A stretch of DNA of 64,000 nucleotides, taken from the NCBI GenBank assembly GCA_036734085.1, contig DAIMZF010000002.1, forward strand, positions 38,510-102,509, given 5' to 3'. The notes under the pieces were generated by a model, which saw nothing but the letters and a program-made list of their open reading frames with translations, had not been told where the DNA came from and made no database searches. Shown here in pieces: positions 41,251 through 49,526 of this stretch (within the stretch, counting starts at the first letter, position 1; the number at the start of each line of letters is the position of its first letter). Position numbers and translations under genes: made by a program. The DNA is from J038 sp036734085 (GTDB lineage: Bacteria > Chloroflexota > Anaerolineae > Aggregatilineales > Phototrophicaceae).

Positions 41251-43821
41251 TTAACTGCGTAACTGTGCGCCGAGTCGCTTCTCCGCCGCCTTGACGATTT
41301 TATTCCGCAAGCTGGCGACTTCTTTATCTTTCAGTGTGCGTTCGTCTGTCTGATAGGTCAGGCTGTAGGCAAGGCTCTTTGTGCCTTCCGGGATGGACTT
41401 GCCGCGATACACGTCGAAAAGTGTCACATCCTTCAGCAAATCGCCGCCCGCCTCCTGGATTACGCGCAGAACATCATCGGCAGGTGTCGCCTCCGCCACC
41501 ACCAGCGCAATATCTTCATAAATAGCAGGCGTGATGGGCAATGCGCGCAAGCGGAAGTCTCCCTGTGCTTTGTCCAGCAGGGCGTCCAGGTCAATCTCCG
41601 CAACGAGCGTGACGTTCTTAAGGTCAAATGCGCGTGCGACAAGTGGGTGCAACTCCCCGAATGTGCCGAGCTTGCGCTTGCCACTTTTGATTAAGGCGGA
41701 ACGTCCCGGATGAAAACTCGGATGCTCCGCACGGGCGTAATGGACATCCGGGATGTGCAGGCCATTGACCAGCCCTTCGATGATGCCCTTCAAATCGTAG
41801 AAGTCAAAATCGCCCTGTGCGCTGTCGCCCATCCATTCCGGCAAATCACGCGGGCCGCTGATGAGAATTCCCAATCGACGCGGCTCATCGGGCAGGGGTT
41901 GCCCATCTTTCTTGAAATATACACTGCCGATTTCAAATACCTGTTGGCGCTGGTTGTAACGCTGGTTGTTGGCCGCATTCTCTAACAAGCTGGTCAAAAT
42001 ACTATGGCGAAGCACGGTTTTATCACTAGAGATAGGATTCGCCATTTCCACATAACCGTGTGCTTGCCAGTTCGCCTGACCGGACGGTACGAGTTCTGCT
42101 TCCCGCGCAGGTGTAGTAAAGCGATAGCTGATTGTCTCCCGCAAGCCGAGTGCAACCAGTAAATCGCGGGTGCGTTCTTCCTGTTGAAGCGCGACATTCT
42201 CCCATTGGGGCGGCATTGCGTCGTCCATGATGGTATTCGGGATGGCATCGTAGCCATGAATACGCGCAATTTCTTCGATGAGGTCAGCCTGGCCGATAAC
42301 CGGGTCTGCGCTGATGTCCATGCGGTGTTCGGGCACAACCACGCGCACCATGTCACCGCTAATAGTCACATCACACTGTAAGCGCGTCAAAATGTCTGCA
42401 ATGTCTTCCACTTTGAAGTCCATCCCCAACAGGCGCTGAACTTCCGACGTGTATAAATCCACACGCACGGTTTCCGGCTGATTCGGATACGAATCAATCG
42501 TGCCTTGCGCCACTTGTCCGCCACCGCTCCGGCGCATCATTTCAATGCCACGCCCGACACCTAAAATCGCCTGGCTGGGATGCACACCGCGACTAAAGCG
42601 CGTACCCGCATCTGTGAAGACCTTCTGTGATTGCATCGTGCGGCGGATGTTGATGAAGTTCCAGTTCGCGGCTTCCAGCAGGACATTGGTTGTCTCATCA
42701 CTTATTTCAGTCTCCGCACCGCCGATGATGCCGCCCATGCTTAACACACCCGCCGTATCACATACAAGGATGTTATGCGGCTCCAGTTTGCGCGTAACTT
42801 CGTCCAGTGTTGCCAGCGTTTCCCCGCTATGGGGCAGGCGCGTGATGATGGTCGGCGCTTTGCCACCTGCGCGGGCTTTGAGCTTGTCATAGTCGAAGGC
42901 GTGCAACGGCTGACCGATTTCAAACGTGATGTAGTTGGTCACATCCACAATGTTATTGATAGGGCGTTGGCCGACGAGCTTCAGGCGGCGTTGCATCCAC
43001 TCCGGCGAAGGCTGAATTTTTGTATCGCGCAGGAGTGCCAGCGTAAAACGTGGGTTAAGCGTCGGCTCCTGGATTTCGATTGTGGCTGTGCCTTCGATGC
43101 TTGCGCCTTCCGCAAGGAAGTCATAAGCGGGTTCTTTGATGGGCTTATCCAGCAACGCGGCGATCTCTCGTGCAACGCCTAACACACTAAAGCACCGCGC
43201 TAAATTCGGCGTCAGTTCAATATCCAGTATCACATCGCCCAACACATCCTGAAGCGGCGTGCCGGGTGCATAGGGCGTGCCGCCATCAGGCGCGATAGGG
43301 GCTTCGAACATCAGAATGACGCCGTCGTGTTCATCGCTGATGCCTAACTCTTTATCGGAACACACCATGCTTTTGTTGAACACCCCCCGCAGATTACGCC
43401 CCTTCAAAATCATGCGTTTGGGTTCTTCGCTGTGGCCGTCCCACACTTCCGCGCCTTCCAAAGCGAGCGCCGTCCATAAGGGCGGGTTTAGTTCACCCTT
43501 GCCTTTGTATTCAAATAAATTCGGCGCACCCGTGACACATTCTTCTAATTCCGCGCCGCCGAAGTCCACGACAGCCAACACCAGCCTGTCCGCGTCCGGG
43601 TGCGGTTTAACCTCCCGGATAGCGCCGAGCAGTAATTTTTCTCTGTCCCACACCAGATGCTCACTGTTCGGCCAGCGCACCCCTTCCACAAAGCCCTGCG
43701 GCACACCGACATAATTCAGGTGGGCGACTTCCAACCCGGCTACAGTCAGCTTTTCTGCTAACAATTCCACCGGAACATCAATCTCGACAAATTCTCGTAA
43801 CCATGAAAGCGGTATGAGCAT
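41251..43821 (-). CDS. pheT: Phenylalanine-tRNA ligase beta subunit
   Basis: 856 residues, subunit of the heterotetrameric PheRS. The N-terminal LIPLSWLREFVEIDVP is canonical. It is followed by an EMAPII-like tRNA-binding domain (about 45-170), the B3/B4 editing region with CFSVLGVAREIAALL and VDVTNYITFEIGQPLHAFD, B5, the catalytic-like core (YDAIPNTIMDDAMPP onward) and a C-terminal anticodon-binding FDX-ACB domain (about 760-856, ending DKEVASLRNKIVKAAEKRLG). Length is slightly above the usual 800. It is co-transcribed with pheS 15 bases upstream and controlled by the T-box leader. Confidence 0.96.
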   Translation of the reverse strand: MLIPLSWLREFVEIDVPVELLAEKLTVAGLEVAHLNYVGVPQGFVEGVRWPNSEHLVWDREKLLLGAIREVKPHPDADRLVLAVVDFGGAELEECVTGAPNLFEYKGKGELNPPLWTALALEGAEVWDGHSEEPKRMILKGRNLRGVFNKSMVCSDKELGISDEHDGVILMFEAPIAPDGGTPYAPGTPLQDVLGDVILDIELTPNLARCFSVLGVAREIAALLDKPIKEPAYDFLAEGASIEGTATIEIQEPTLNPRFTLALLRDTKIQPSPEWMQRRLKLVGQRPINNIVDVTNYITFEIGQPLHAFDYDKLKARAGGKAPTIITRLPHSGETLATLDEVTRKLEPHNILVCDTAGVLSMGGIIGGAETEISDETTNVLLEAANWNFINIRRTMQSQKVFTDAGTRFSRGVHPSQAILGVGRGIEMMRRSGGGQVAQGTIDSYPNQPETVRVDLYTSEVQRLLGMDFKVEDIADILTRLQCDVTISGDMVRVVVPEHRMDISADPVIGQADLIEEIARIHGYDAIPNTIMDDAMPPQWENVALQQEERTRDLLVALGLRETISYRFTTPAREAELVPSGQANWQAHGYVEMANPISSDKTVLRHSILTSLLENAANNQRYNQRQQVFEIGSVYFKKDGQPLPDEPRRLGILISGPRDLPEWMGDSAQGDFDFYDLKGIIEGLVNGLHIPDVHYARAEHPSFHPGRSALIKSGKRKLGTFGELHPLVARAFDLKNVTLVAEIDLDALLDKAQGDFRLRALPITPAIYEDIALVVAEATPADDVLRVIQEAGGDLLKDVTLFDVYRGKSIPEGTKSLAYSLTYQTDERTLKDKEVASLRNKIVKAAEKRLGAQLRS

Positions 43822-43836
43822 CTGAAATTTTCTCCC

Positions 43837-44871
43837 TTAAAACTGGCTCAAGAAGCGTAAATCGTTACCCCAGAAGTAGCGAATGTCGGTGATGCCATGT
43901 TTCAGCATCGTGACGCGCTCCGGCCCCATGCCAAACGCGAACCCGCTCCATTCGCTGGGGTCGTAACCCCCGTTACGCAGAACTACCGGATGCACCATAC
44001 CGCTCCCTGCGACCTCTAACCATCCGGTATATTTGCACACACTACAGCCTTGTCCCCCGCACAGGAAGCACTCCACATCCACTTCCATGCTCGGCTCGGT
44101 GAATGGGAAGTACGACGCCCGAAAGCGTACCGCCGCATCCGGGCTGAACATCCGCTTCGCAAATTCCGTGATAGTGCCTTTGAGGTCACTCATGCGGATG
44201 TTGCGCCCAACGACCAACCCCTCCACCTGATGAAACTGTACTTCGCTCCGGTTGGTGATTTGCTCGAAGCGGTAGCACATGCCCGGCAAAATCACGCGGA
44301 TAGGCTGTGTGCCATCCGCCCCCAGTTCCTTCATTGCATGGATTTGTCCCGGTGAGGTGTGCGTGCGTAGGATGACGCCCTCATCTTTCGTGTAGAACGT
44401 ATCCTGCATATCCCGTGCGGGGTGGTGGGGTGGGATGTTTAAGGCCGTGAAGTTGATGTCATCCAGTTCAACATCGCGGCTACGATAGACCTGAAAGCCC
44501 ATATCCCCCCAGATTTCGTAGAAGCGGCGTAAAGTCTGGGTGGAAGGGTGTAGCCCGCCGCTTTGCCGTGTGCGTCCCGGCAGGGTTACGTCAATTTCAC
44601 CTTCTTCAAGGTCTTGTGCCAATAACGCGGCTTCTACGGCTTCGCGCCGTGCTTCGTAGGCGTCTTCCAGCTTAACCTTCACATCGTTGGCGGCCTTACC
44701 AAATGCCGGGCGTTCCTCTGCGGAAAGTGCGCCCATGCCACGCAACAACTGTGTAATTTCACCTTTTTTGCCGATAAAGCGACTCGACCACGCCTGTAAG
44801 CCTTCCGCATCCTGGACGGCCTCTAGCGCCGTTAGTGCCTCTTGCTCGATCGTTTGCAATTTGTCCAGCAT
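43837..44871 (-). CDS. pheS: Phenylalanine-tRNA ligase alpha subunit
   Basis: 344 residues, catalytic subunit of PheRS. An N-terminal coiled coil (1-90) is followed by the class II core. Motif 1 region is HPSTQTLRRFYEIWGDMGF, motif 2 is VLPGMCYRFEQITNRSEVQFHQVEG and motif 3 is GFAFGMGPERVTMLKHG. The substrate loop PHHPARDMQDTFY is intact. A CGGQGC...C knuckle near 270 may bind zinc; the CLCGGQGCSVC segment is usual in this subfamily. It is the first gene after a long T-box leader. Confidence 0.96.
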   Translation of the reverse strand: MLDKLQTIEQEALTALEAVQDAEGLQAWSSRFIGKKGEITQLLRGMGALSAEERPAFGKAANDVKVKLEDAYEARREAVEAALLAQDLEEGEIDVTLPGRTRQSGGLHPSTQTLRRFYEIWGDMGFQVYRSRDVELDDINFTALNIPPHHPARDMQDTFYTKDEGVILRTHTSPGQIHAMKELGADGTQPIRVILPGMCYRFEQITNRSEVQFHQVEGLVVGRNIRMSDLKGTITEFAKRMFSPDAAVRFRASYFPFTEPSMEVDVECFLCGGQGCSVCKYTGWLEVAGSGMVHPVVLRNGGYDPSEWSGFAFGMGPERVTMLKHGITDIRYFWGNDLRFLSQF

Positions 44872-44895
44872 ATTGACTCTTTACCCCCATCAACT

Positions 44896-44966
44896 AAAAA
44901 ACGCTTTCATCCATGAAGGACACACCATGCACATTGCACAATGTCTCGTTCAGGGACGAAAGCGTT
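44896..44966 (-). terminator. T-box controlled terminator of the pheST leader
   Basis: Long arms 44954-44966 and 44900-44912 pair over 13 positions, including one mismatch or wobble, and the stem ends in six T on the minus strand (44896-44901). The 5' arm includes the CGTCCC segment used by the antiterminator, giving mutually exclusive structures. Confidence 0.85.
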
Positions 44967-45230
44967 ATAAACGGTCACTTTCGCGGTACCACCCTGATTG
45001 ATGGCACATTTCCATAGGCCATCCACTTAGCCCCGACAATCATCGGGCGTGCCTGTGACGTTGGCACAATAACGGGCAAGACTACTAAGCTAGCGGTTTT
45101 TCCGCCCAGCCGTTCACCCCCCAACTCCAGAGGGAATTCCGCGTTTGTGCTTGCCACAGCTTGCAGTCTGGGGCTGTTGGCTCCCTGTTAGCACACATTC
45201 TCGCGGACTGTCTCTATCATCGCTTTTATA
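44896..45230 (-). promoter_or_regulatory. T-box riboswitch (tRNA-Phe type) in the pheST leader
   Basis: On the minus strand the 14-base T-box core AGGGTGGTACCGCG lies at 44982-44995. CGTCCCT (44952-44958), which can pair with it, begins the terminator arm. Stem I spans about 45120-45215 (CCGCG...CGCGG and GTGTGC...GCACA pair). A TTC triplet (45136-45134) sits on the 3' side of the predicted specifier loop between CGCGG and CTCT, matching Phe. Uncharged tRNA-Phe would stabilise the antiterminator and allow pheST transcription. The T-box sequence match is unambiguous; the specifier assignment was drawn by eye. Confidence 0.9.
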
Positions 45231-45236
45231 CGCGGT

Positions 45237-45266
45237 ATTATGCGGCAGGGCTAGCGGGGTTGTCAA
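45237..45266 (-). promoter_or_regulatory. Promoter of the pheST T-box transcript
   Basis: Minus-strand TTGACA (45261-45266) and CATAAT (45237-45242) with an 18-base spacer. The predicted start near 45229 is just before T-box stem I, leaving a leader of about 355 bases before pheS. Confidence 0.75.
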
Positions 45267-45318
45267 CCCTTTTGCCCCGCTTGACCCCTTGAGGTCATTT
45301 AAGGGTTGATTAAATCTC

Positions 45319-45345
45319 TTGACGACCGCTATACTATATGATAAT
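45319..45345 (+). promoter_or_regulatory. Divergent promoter for the HTH gene
   Basis: TTGACG (45319-45324) and GATAAT (45340-45345) with a short 15-base spacer; an alternative -10, TAATGT, gives 17. It reads away from the pheST promoter, the two -35 boxes being about 52 bases apart. Confidence 0.45.
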
Positions 45346-45375
45346 GTGAGCATTAGTAGAAAAGGAATTAACATC

Positions 45376-45582
45376 ATGGAAAAGCCACGCATTGAAACAG
45401 GCGCGGTCTACTCTCGACAAGAAGCGGCAGAGGCACTGGGCATCAGCCTGAGTACCCTTAAGCGCCTCATCAAGAAAGGCCACCTGCGTGTGAGCAAACC
45501 GGACGGAATGCGCCGTGTGTTCATCACAGGCGAGAGTATCCTGGCGATGTTAAATTCAACATCTATCGAAAAAGGTGCATAA
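45376..45582 (+). CDS. Excisionase-like helix-turn-helix protein
   Basis: 68 residues from ATG 45376 with AAAGGAA about 9 bases upstream. The whole protein is one HTH_17/MerR-excisionase-type domain: VYSRQEAAEALGISLSTLKR, then LIKKGHLRVSKPDGMRRVFITGESI, the helix-turn-helix followed by the wing. This fold is used by phage excisionases and by small chromosomal regulators. No integrase or attachment site is visible nearby, so a regulatory role is as likely as a mobile-element remnant. It is transcribed with a downstream 59-codon ORF up to the terminator at 45822-45870. Confidence 0.75.
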   Translation: MEKPRIETGAVYSRQEAAEALGISLSTLKRLIKKGHLRVSKPDGMRRVFITGESILAMLNSTSIEKGA

Positions 45583-45592
45583 GGTAATCTAA

Positions 45593-45772
45593 ATGATTAA
45601 TCAACGACTGCTACGAAATTACATATTCACACATACACCACCACTTAGTGGCGGTATTGTAGCCTCATATGCTGACGATATAGCGTCCGATATGAGTAGT
45701 GCGATTATGTTAGAACGTAGCTCCGTCGTGCGCCAGTCTGGTTATGTGGTGGAAGGAGGTCTGTACCTGTAA
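45593..45772 (+). CDS. Small ORF, 59 residues, downstream of the HTH gene
   Basis: ATG 45593 to TAA 45770-45772. AAGG overlapping the stop of the HTH gene lies 8 bases before the ATG, good spacing for translation. The peptide starts MINQRLLRNYIF and has a central SGGIVASYADDIASD segment and a C-terminal SVVRQSGYVVEGGLYL. No Cys, membrane helix or known domain is seen. Its position between a translated gene and a strong terminator supports it being in the transcript. It may code for a small partner of the HTH protein or be fortuitous. Confidence 0.4.
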   Translation: MINQRLLRNYIFTHTPPLSGGIVASYADDIASDMSSAIMLERSSVVRQSGYVVEGGLYL

Positions 45773-45821
45773 CAGGGATAGTACCGGCCACAACCACATA
45801 GCCTGTCCTTATGGATGAAAC

Positions 45822-45870
45822 AAAGGACGCGAGACTGCTAAGACCAAAAAAGCTGACTCGCGTCCTTTTT
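45822..45870 (+). terminator. Strong Rho-independent terminator of the HTH/small-ORF unit
   Basis: A 12-bp stem (45822-45833 with 45857-45868) includes GGACGCGAG/CTCGCGTCC and is followed by a run of T to 45870. It clearly ends the plus-strand unit that starts at the promoter near 45345. Confidence 0.85.
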
Positions 45871-45916
45871 CATTAAATTAACAACCGAAACAAGCGCAAC
45901 GAAAGGAGTAAACGTC

Positions 45917-46087
45917 ATGTGTGCCGACAAAGGCGATAGTGACGGCGGACTAACGTCCGATGGCATTAGTTCACAACGAGCTAATCCGTATCAACGATGG
46001 CTTTATGCCAACCAGCACATCCTTTTTGCGACTGCGCTATTCCTAAAACATGCTCACAGTATGAGGAACAGACGGTCGCGCAACTAA
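45917..46087 (+). CDS. Small ORF, 56 residues, with a strong Shine-Dalgarno
   Basis: ATG 45917 to TAA 46085-46087, preceded by AAAGGAG with 8-base spacing, the best ribosome-binding site in this interval. The peptide begins MCADKGDSDGGLTSDG, has a short hydrophobic stretch (HILFATALFL) and a basic end (RNRRSRN). No family is recognised. A second ORF (45997-46194) overlaps it in another frame without a good site. If real, it is a small amphipathic peptide; the hydrophobic segment is short for a full membrane span. No clear promoter is seen between the terminator at 45870 and the start. Confidence 0.35.
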   Translation: MCADKGDSDGGLTSDGISSQRANPYQRWLYANQHILFATALFLKHAHSMRNRRSRN

Positions 46088-46402
46088 CTAACAGAGCGAC
46101 CGCAATACAGAACGATATGAGTTTTACGGCTAGGGACAGATTTATTGTAATCAGCGTGATAAACGGGGAAATACCAGCACGGGTTGAGGCGTAAAATAAG
46201 CAGACCAGTGAACAAAACAGGCGCTATCAAATGGATAATCAACCAGACCGAGAATCGGACGAACAACCTGCACAAGGTTATAGTTTTCTAACCCAGTAGC
46301 CTGCTATGCTTAACATGAGCGTTAAGTAGGCTACTGACACCAATTTTTAAAGCAGACTTAATCGATTAGCTGTATAATTATGGTAAATAAACCCTTCGTT
46401 AT
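46088..46402. other. Intergenic stretch with no confident gene
   Basis: About 315 bases between the 56-codon ORF and the HNH gene. It holds only weak, short ORFs, one interrupted hairpin (46295-46335) followed by a T-run, and a TATAAT box at 46373-46378 that could be the -10 of the HNH gene. Base composition is more AT-rich than the flanking genes. Confidence 0.5.
46295..46346 (+). terminator. Interrupted hairpin with downstream T-run
   Basis: AGTAGCCT (46295-46302) pairs with AGGCTACT (46328-46335), and inside it CTTAAC (46309-46314) pairs with GTTAAG (46321-46326). ATTTTT follows 8 bases later. It may end the small-ORF transcript from about 45917. Confidence 0.45.
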
Positions 46403-46420
46403 GTGAGGTTAATTGAACCT

Positions 46421-46969
46421 GTGTCTCAAGTTTCTATTTCTCAAAACAGGGTACTACTCCTGAATGGGAGTACTTGGGAGCCGCTTTCTATTATCACTAT
46501 CCCACGAGCGATTAACTTGATTATGGCCGGTAAGGCGATCGTGGTTGAGGAAAGCGGTAAATTCCTACGCACCGTCCGCGATAAATTCCCGGTGCCCTCA
46601 GTTATCGCGCTTCGCACCTACATCAATGTGCCCCGTCGTAAAGCCCATTGGAGCCGAAAAGGTGTATTGGTGCGGGACAATTACATCTGCATTTATTGTG
46701 GTGTAAAGCCGGGATCGCTGGTCAAGGGAAAGGTGCTGGCTAAGAGCGACTTCAGCATTGACCACATTATTCCCCGTTCGCGGGGAGGCCGGGATACGTG
46801 GACAAATACGGCCTGCGCGTGTTCCGCGTGCAACCATCGCAAAGGAAGCCGCTTGCCCAATGAGGCCGGTATGCGCTTAAGGTGGGAGCCGAAGACCCCC
46901 CGCACCAGCTATCTGGTGATTGCGGTGGGGAGCGGCCCGGATGCCTGGAAGCGGTATATCGAGTATTAA
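46421..46969 (+). CDS. HNH endonuclease-family protein
   Basis: 182 residues from GTG 46421; the frame also opens at GTG 46403 and the true start is uncertain. The first 70 residues (VLLLNGSTWEPLSIITIPRA) are the N-terminal region common to this chromosomal HNH family. Nuclease part: CIYC (Cys90/93) and CSAC (134/137) for structural zinc, with DHIIPRSRGG (His115), Asn129 and NHRKG (His139) forming the HNH beta-beta-alpha metal site. Such genes are widespread single copies in Chloroflexota, cyanobacteria and Actinobacteria, with no proven role. TATAAT at 46373 may be its -10. It ends in a strong terminator. Confidence 0.88.
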   Translation: MSQVSISQNRVLLLNGSTWEPLSIITIPRAINLIMAGKAIVVEESGKFLRTVRDKFPVPSVIALRTYINVPRRKAHWSRKGVLVRDNYICIYCGVKPGSLVKGKVLAKSDFSIDHIIPRSRGGRDTWTNTACACSACNHRKGSRLPNEAGMRLRWEPKTPRTSYLVIAVGSGPDAWKRYIEY

Positions 46970-46991
46970 CACAGTTGAATAAATACTGACG

Positions 46992-47021
46992 AGAGAAGGC
47001 ACAAGCGGCCTTCTCTTTTTT
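46992..47021 (+). terminator. Rho-independent terminator after the HNH gene
   Basis: AGAGAAGGC (46992-47000) pairs with GCCTTCTCT (47008-47016) over a 7-base loop and is followed by T to 47021. Confidence 0.88.
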
Positions 47022-47116
47022 GTGATTCCACCCCCATTTCTCAGCAAAATTGCAACCTTCAACGTCCACACACGTATGCTAAATCAGAATGTTTATTCAT
47101 CTCATAGGGAGATATC

Positions 47117-48178
47117 ATGCAGACCATTGTAGAAGCGCGTGGGCTTGTGAAGACTTACAAGCGCAAAGATAATACTGAGGTTCATGCAGTAAAGGGCGTA
47201 GACCTTGACATCTACAAAGGCGAAATCTTCAGCTTGTTGGGGCCTAACGGCGCGGGCAAAACGACCACGATTTCCATGATTAGCGGCCTCATCAACCCCA
47301 CAAGCGGCGATGCCAAAATCGGCGGCTATAGCATCACCAAGCAACCGCTAGAGGCAAAGCGGCTTATTGGTGTTATTCCGCAGGAAATTGCACTCTACCC
47401 GGTGCTTTCCGCCCGTGCGAATCTGGAATTCTTCGGCAAGATGTACGGCTTAGGTGGGCGCGAGCTAGCGCACCGCGTAGACGAAGTGCTGGATTTTATC
47501 GACCTGACAGACCGTCAAAAAGACCGCATAGAGACATTTTCCGGCGGGATGAAGCGCCGCGTGAATATCGGCGTGGGGTTACTCCATAAGCCGCAATTGG
47601 TCTACATGGATGAACCCACCGTTGGCATTGACCCACAGAACCGCCGCCGCATTCTGGACACAGTTTACCGCCTGCGCGATGAATATGGCATGACCGTACT
47701 TTACACGACGCACCTGATGGAAGAATCGCAGGAATTGAGTGACCGCGTGGGCATTATTGATCATGGCGAGATTATCGCGCTGGGTACACAGGCGGAACTC
47801 ACCAAGCAAGTGGGCGAAGAAGACCGCATTATCATCAATGTGGGCGAAGAAACCGTCGATGATTCCACTTTAGCCCGTATCCGCGCTATTCCGGGCGTGC
47901 GCTCGGCAATCTATGAGCAGGTAGAACTTATCCCCATCGCGGACGCGCCTGCAAGCGACGTGCCGATCGTGGATAAACGCGGCACAGGGTCTATGGTGGC
48001 TGTGCGTAGCGGGCAAACGGTCGAAGGCGTGATCGTCGTGCGGGTGCTGGGCGGACGCAAAGCATTATCTGGCATCATCACCGCGCTGAATGGCGTCCCG
48101 GTGCAATCTATCGAAGTGCGCGAGCCGGACTTAGAAGCGGTCTTCCTTAACCTGACCGGGCGAGCCTTGAGAGACTAA
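47117..48178 (+). CDS. ABC-2 type transporter ATP-binding protein
   Basis: 353 residues. Walker A GPNGAGKTT (42-50), Q-loop PQEIAL (88-93), signature FSGGMKRR (141-148), Walker B LVYMDEP (161-167) and switch His (TTHLMEE) are complete. It has DrrA/CcmA-like architecture with an extra C-terminal domain (about 240-353, IRAIPGVRSAIYEQVELIP) typical of ABC-2 drug, lipid or polysaccharide exporters. AGGGAG precedes the start. Six bases before the first permease gene, it powers both permeases. Confidence 0.93.
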   Translation: MQTIVEARGLVKTYKRKDNTEVHAVKGVDLDIYKGEIFSLLGPNGAGKTTTISMISGLINPTSGDAKIGGYSITKQPLEAKRLIGVIPQEIALYPVLSARANLEFFGKMYGLGGRELAHRVDEVLDFIDLTDRQKDRIETFSGGMKRRVNIGVGLLHKPQLVYMDEPTVGIDPQNRRRILDTVYRLRDEYGMTVLYTTHLMEESQELSDRVGIIDHGEIIALGTQAELTKQVGEEDRIIINVGEETVDDSTLARIRAIPGVRSAIYEQVELIPIADAPASDVPIVDKRGTGSMVAVRSGQTVEGVIVVRVLGGRKALSGIITALNGVPVQSIEVREPDLEAVFLNLTGRALRD

Positions 48179-48184
48179 GTCATC

Positions 48185-49513
48185 ATGAATAAGATTTTAG
48201 CCATCATTGCTAAAGATGTTTACGCAACGTATACCGACAGAAGCCTGCTATTACTTATGCTGGCGACTCCGCTTGTGCTGGCGACGATTATCGCGCTAGC
48301 CTTCAGTGATATTACAGGCGGCGGTGCGCCTCTGCGTGATATTCCAGTTGCGCTGGTCAACTTTGATGAAGGTGCGAACGGCGCTATTTTTGTGAATTTA
48401 CTTGTGCCAGATGCGGACAATCAAGCTACAAGTGCCGCCGCGCTGGATTGTGGCGACAGTGGCGCGCAGACGGATAGCGCAAACGGTGATACCTTTCTGC
48501 TGGACTTAACCGATGCTGTTCTGTTGAATGACGCCGACAGCGCCCGCGCTGGTGTGGACGGTGGTCGCTACGCCGCCGCCATCATCATTCCGGCGGATTT
48601 TAGCGCCCGGATGGAATTTTCTCCCACGAATATGACGATTAATCCGCCGCCGATAGAAGTCTATGCAGACAGTAACCGCCCGATCAGTGCCAGCGTGATA
48701 CAAAGTGTCACGGAGGGTATTGTAGGGCAGATGCTGGTGGGGCAGGTCGCCGTATCCGCGACGATCCAGAGTTTGATTGCAGAAGGTATGGGCGCACAAG
48801 CGATGAACCTTGACCCGTGCGTGTTCACCGCCGCTTTTACATCAAATGGTGCTACCGTCAGCATCACGCAAGAATCCATCCAACCAGATGCACAGTCCGT
48901 TAATCTATTGGTGATATTCGGCGCGGCGCAGGCCGTCTTCTTTGCGATGTTCACCGCCAACGGGAGCGCGACTAACATCCTGGAAGAACGCCGCAATGGG
49001 ACGTTCCAGCGCATGATGGTTTCGCCCACACCGCGCACGCATATTCTGCTGGGTAAGCTGTTGTCCACGTTTGCTAATGTGATTTTGCAACTGGTGTTAC
49101 TGTTCATCGCGTTTATGGTGGTTGCCAGCTTATTAGAGGGCGAACTCGCGCTCATCTGGGGGACGAACTGGCTGTTAATTAGCATCACATTGTTGGTGCT
49201 GGCGCTGGCAACATCCGGCATTGGTATGATTGTAGCCGCAGTTGCCAGAACACCGGAGCAAGCCGGGATTGTCGGCAGTGTGATTGCACTGTTTATGGGG
49301 GCGGCAGGCGGGGCTTTCTTTCAAATCGGGCAAATCCCACCTGCGTTTGATGTCATTACCCGTTTATCGGTTGTCCGTTGGGGGCAAGAAGCCTTTTTGA
49401 AGTTAGCAGAGGGCAATAACGATATTGCGCTAAACCTCATCGCGTTATTGGTGATTGGCGGCCTATTGTTCGTGCTGAGTGCGATTGTTTTCCTGCGGCG
49501 GCAGGACATCTAA
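48185..49513 (+). CDS. ABC-2 type permease, first
   Basis: 442 residues. A membrane helix at 20-42 is followed by a large extracytoplasmic domain (about 45-235, mixed alpha/beta, Asp/Asn/Ala-rich with two or three Cys). Five to six C-terminal helices (240-440) follow, including the ABC-2 loop motif EERRNGTFQRMMVSPTPR before helix 3. It has YhgE/Pip-like or DrrB-like topology. The substrate is not predictable; drug, lipid or sodium export are common for the family. It pairs with the next permease as a heterodimer. Confidence 0.9.
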   Translation: MNKILAIIAKDVYATYTDRSLLLLMLATPLVLATIIALAFSDITGGGAPLRDIPVALVNFDEGANGAIFVNLLVPDADNQATSAAALDCGDSGAQTDSANGDTFLLDLTDAVLLNDADSARAGVDGGRYAAAIIIPADFSARMEFSPTNMTINPPPIEVYADSNRPISASVIQSVTEGIVGQMLVGQVAVSATIQSLIAEGMGAQAMNLDPCVFTAAFTSNGATVSITQESIQPDAQSVNLLVIFGAAQAVFFAMFTANGSATNILEERRNGTFQRMMVSPTPRTHILLGKLLSTFANVILQLVLLFIAFMVVASLLEGELALIWGTNWLLISITLLVLALATSGIGMIVAAVARTPEQAGIVGSVIALFMGAAGGAFFQIGQIPPAFDVITRLSVVRWGQEAFLKLAEGNNDIALNLIALLVIGGLLFVLSAIVFLRRQDI

Positions 49514-49526
49514 TGGGGAATTTGAC

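Noticed and set aside
45997..46194. 65-codon plus-strand ORF overlapping the 56-codon ORF
   Set aside because: No ribosome-binding site; it overlaps an ORF with a strong one in another frame. Coding use cannot be shown, although its last 25 codons after an internal ATG look protein-like.
46084..46275. Minus-strand hydrophobic ORF of 63 codons
   Set aside because: No Shine-Dalgarno or promoter is evident, and it lies opposite the small-ORF interval in AT-rich DNA, where chance hydrophobic frames are common.
45376..46969. HTH-to-HNH interval as an integrated mobile element
   Set aside because: The excisionase-like HTH and HNH proteins suggest it, but no integrase, portal gene, flanking direct repeat or tRNA target is visible, and both families are common as ordinary chromosomal genes.
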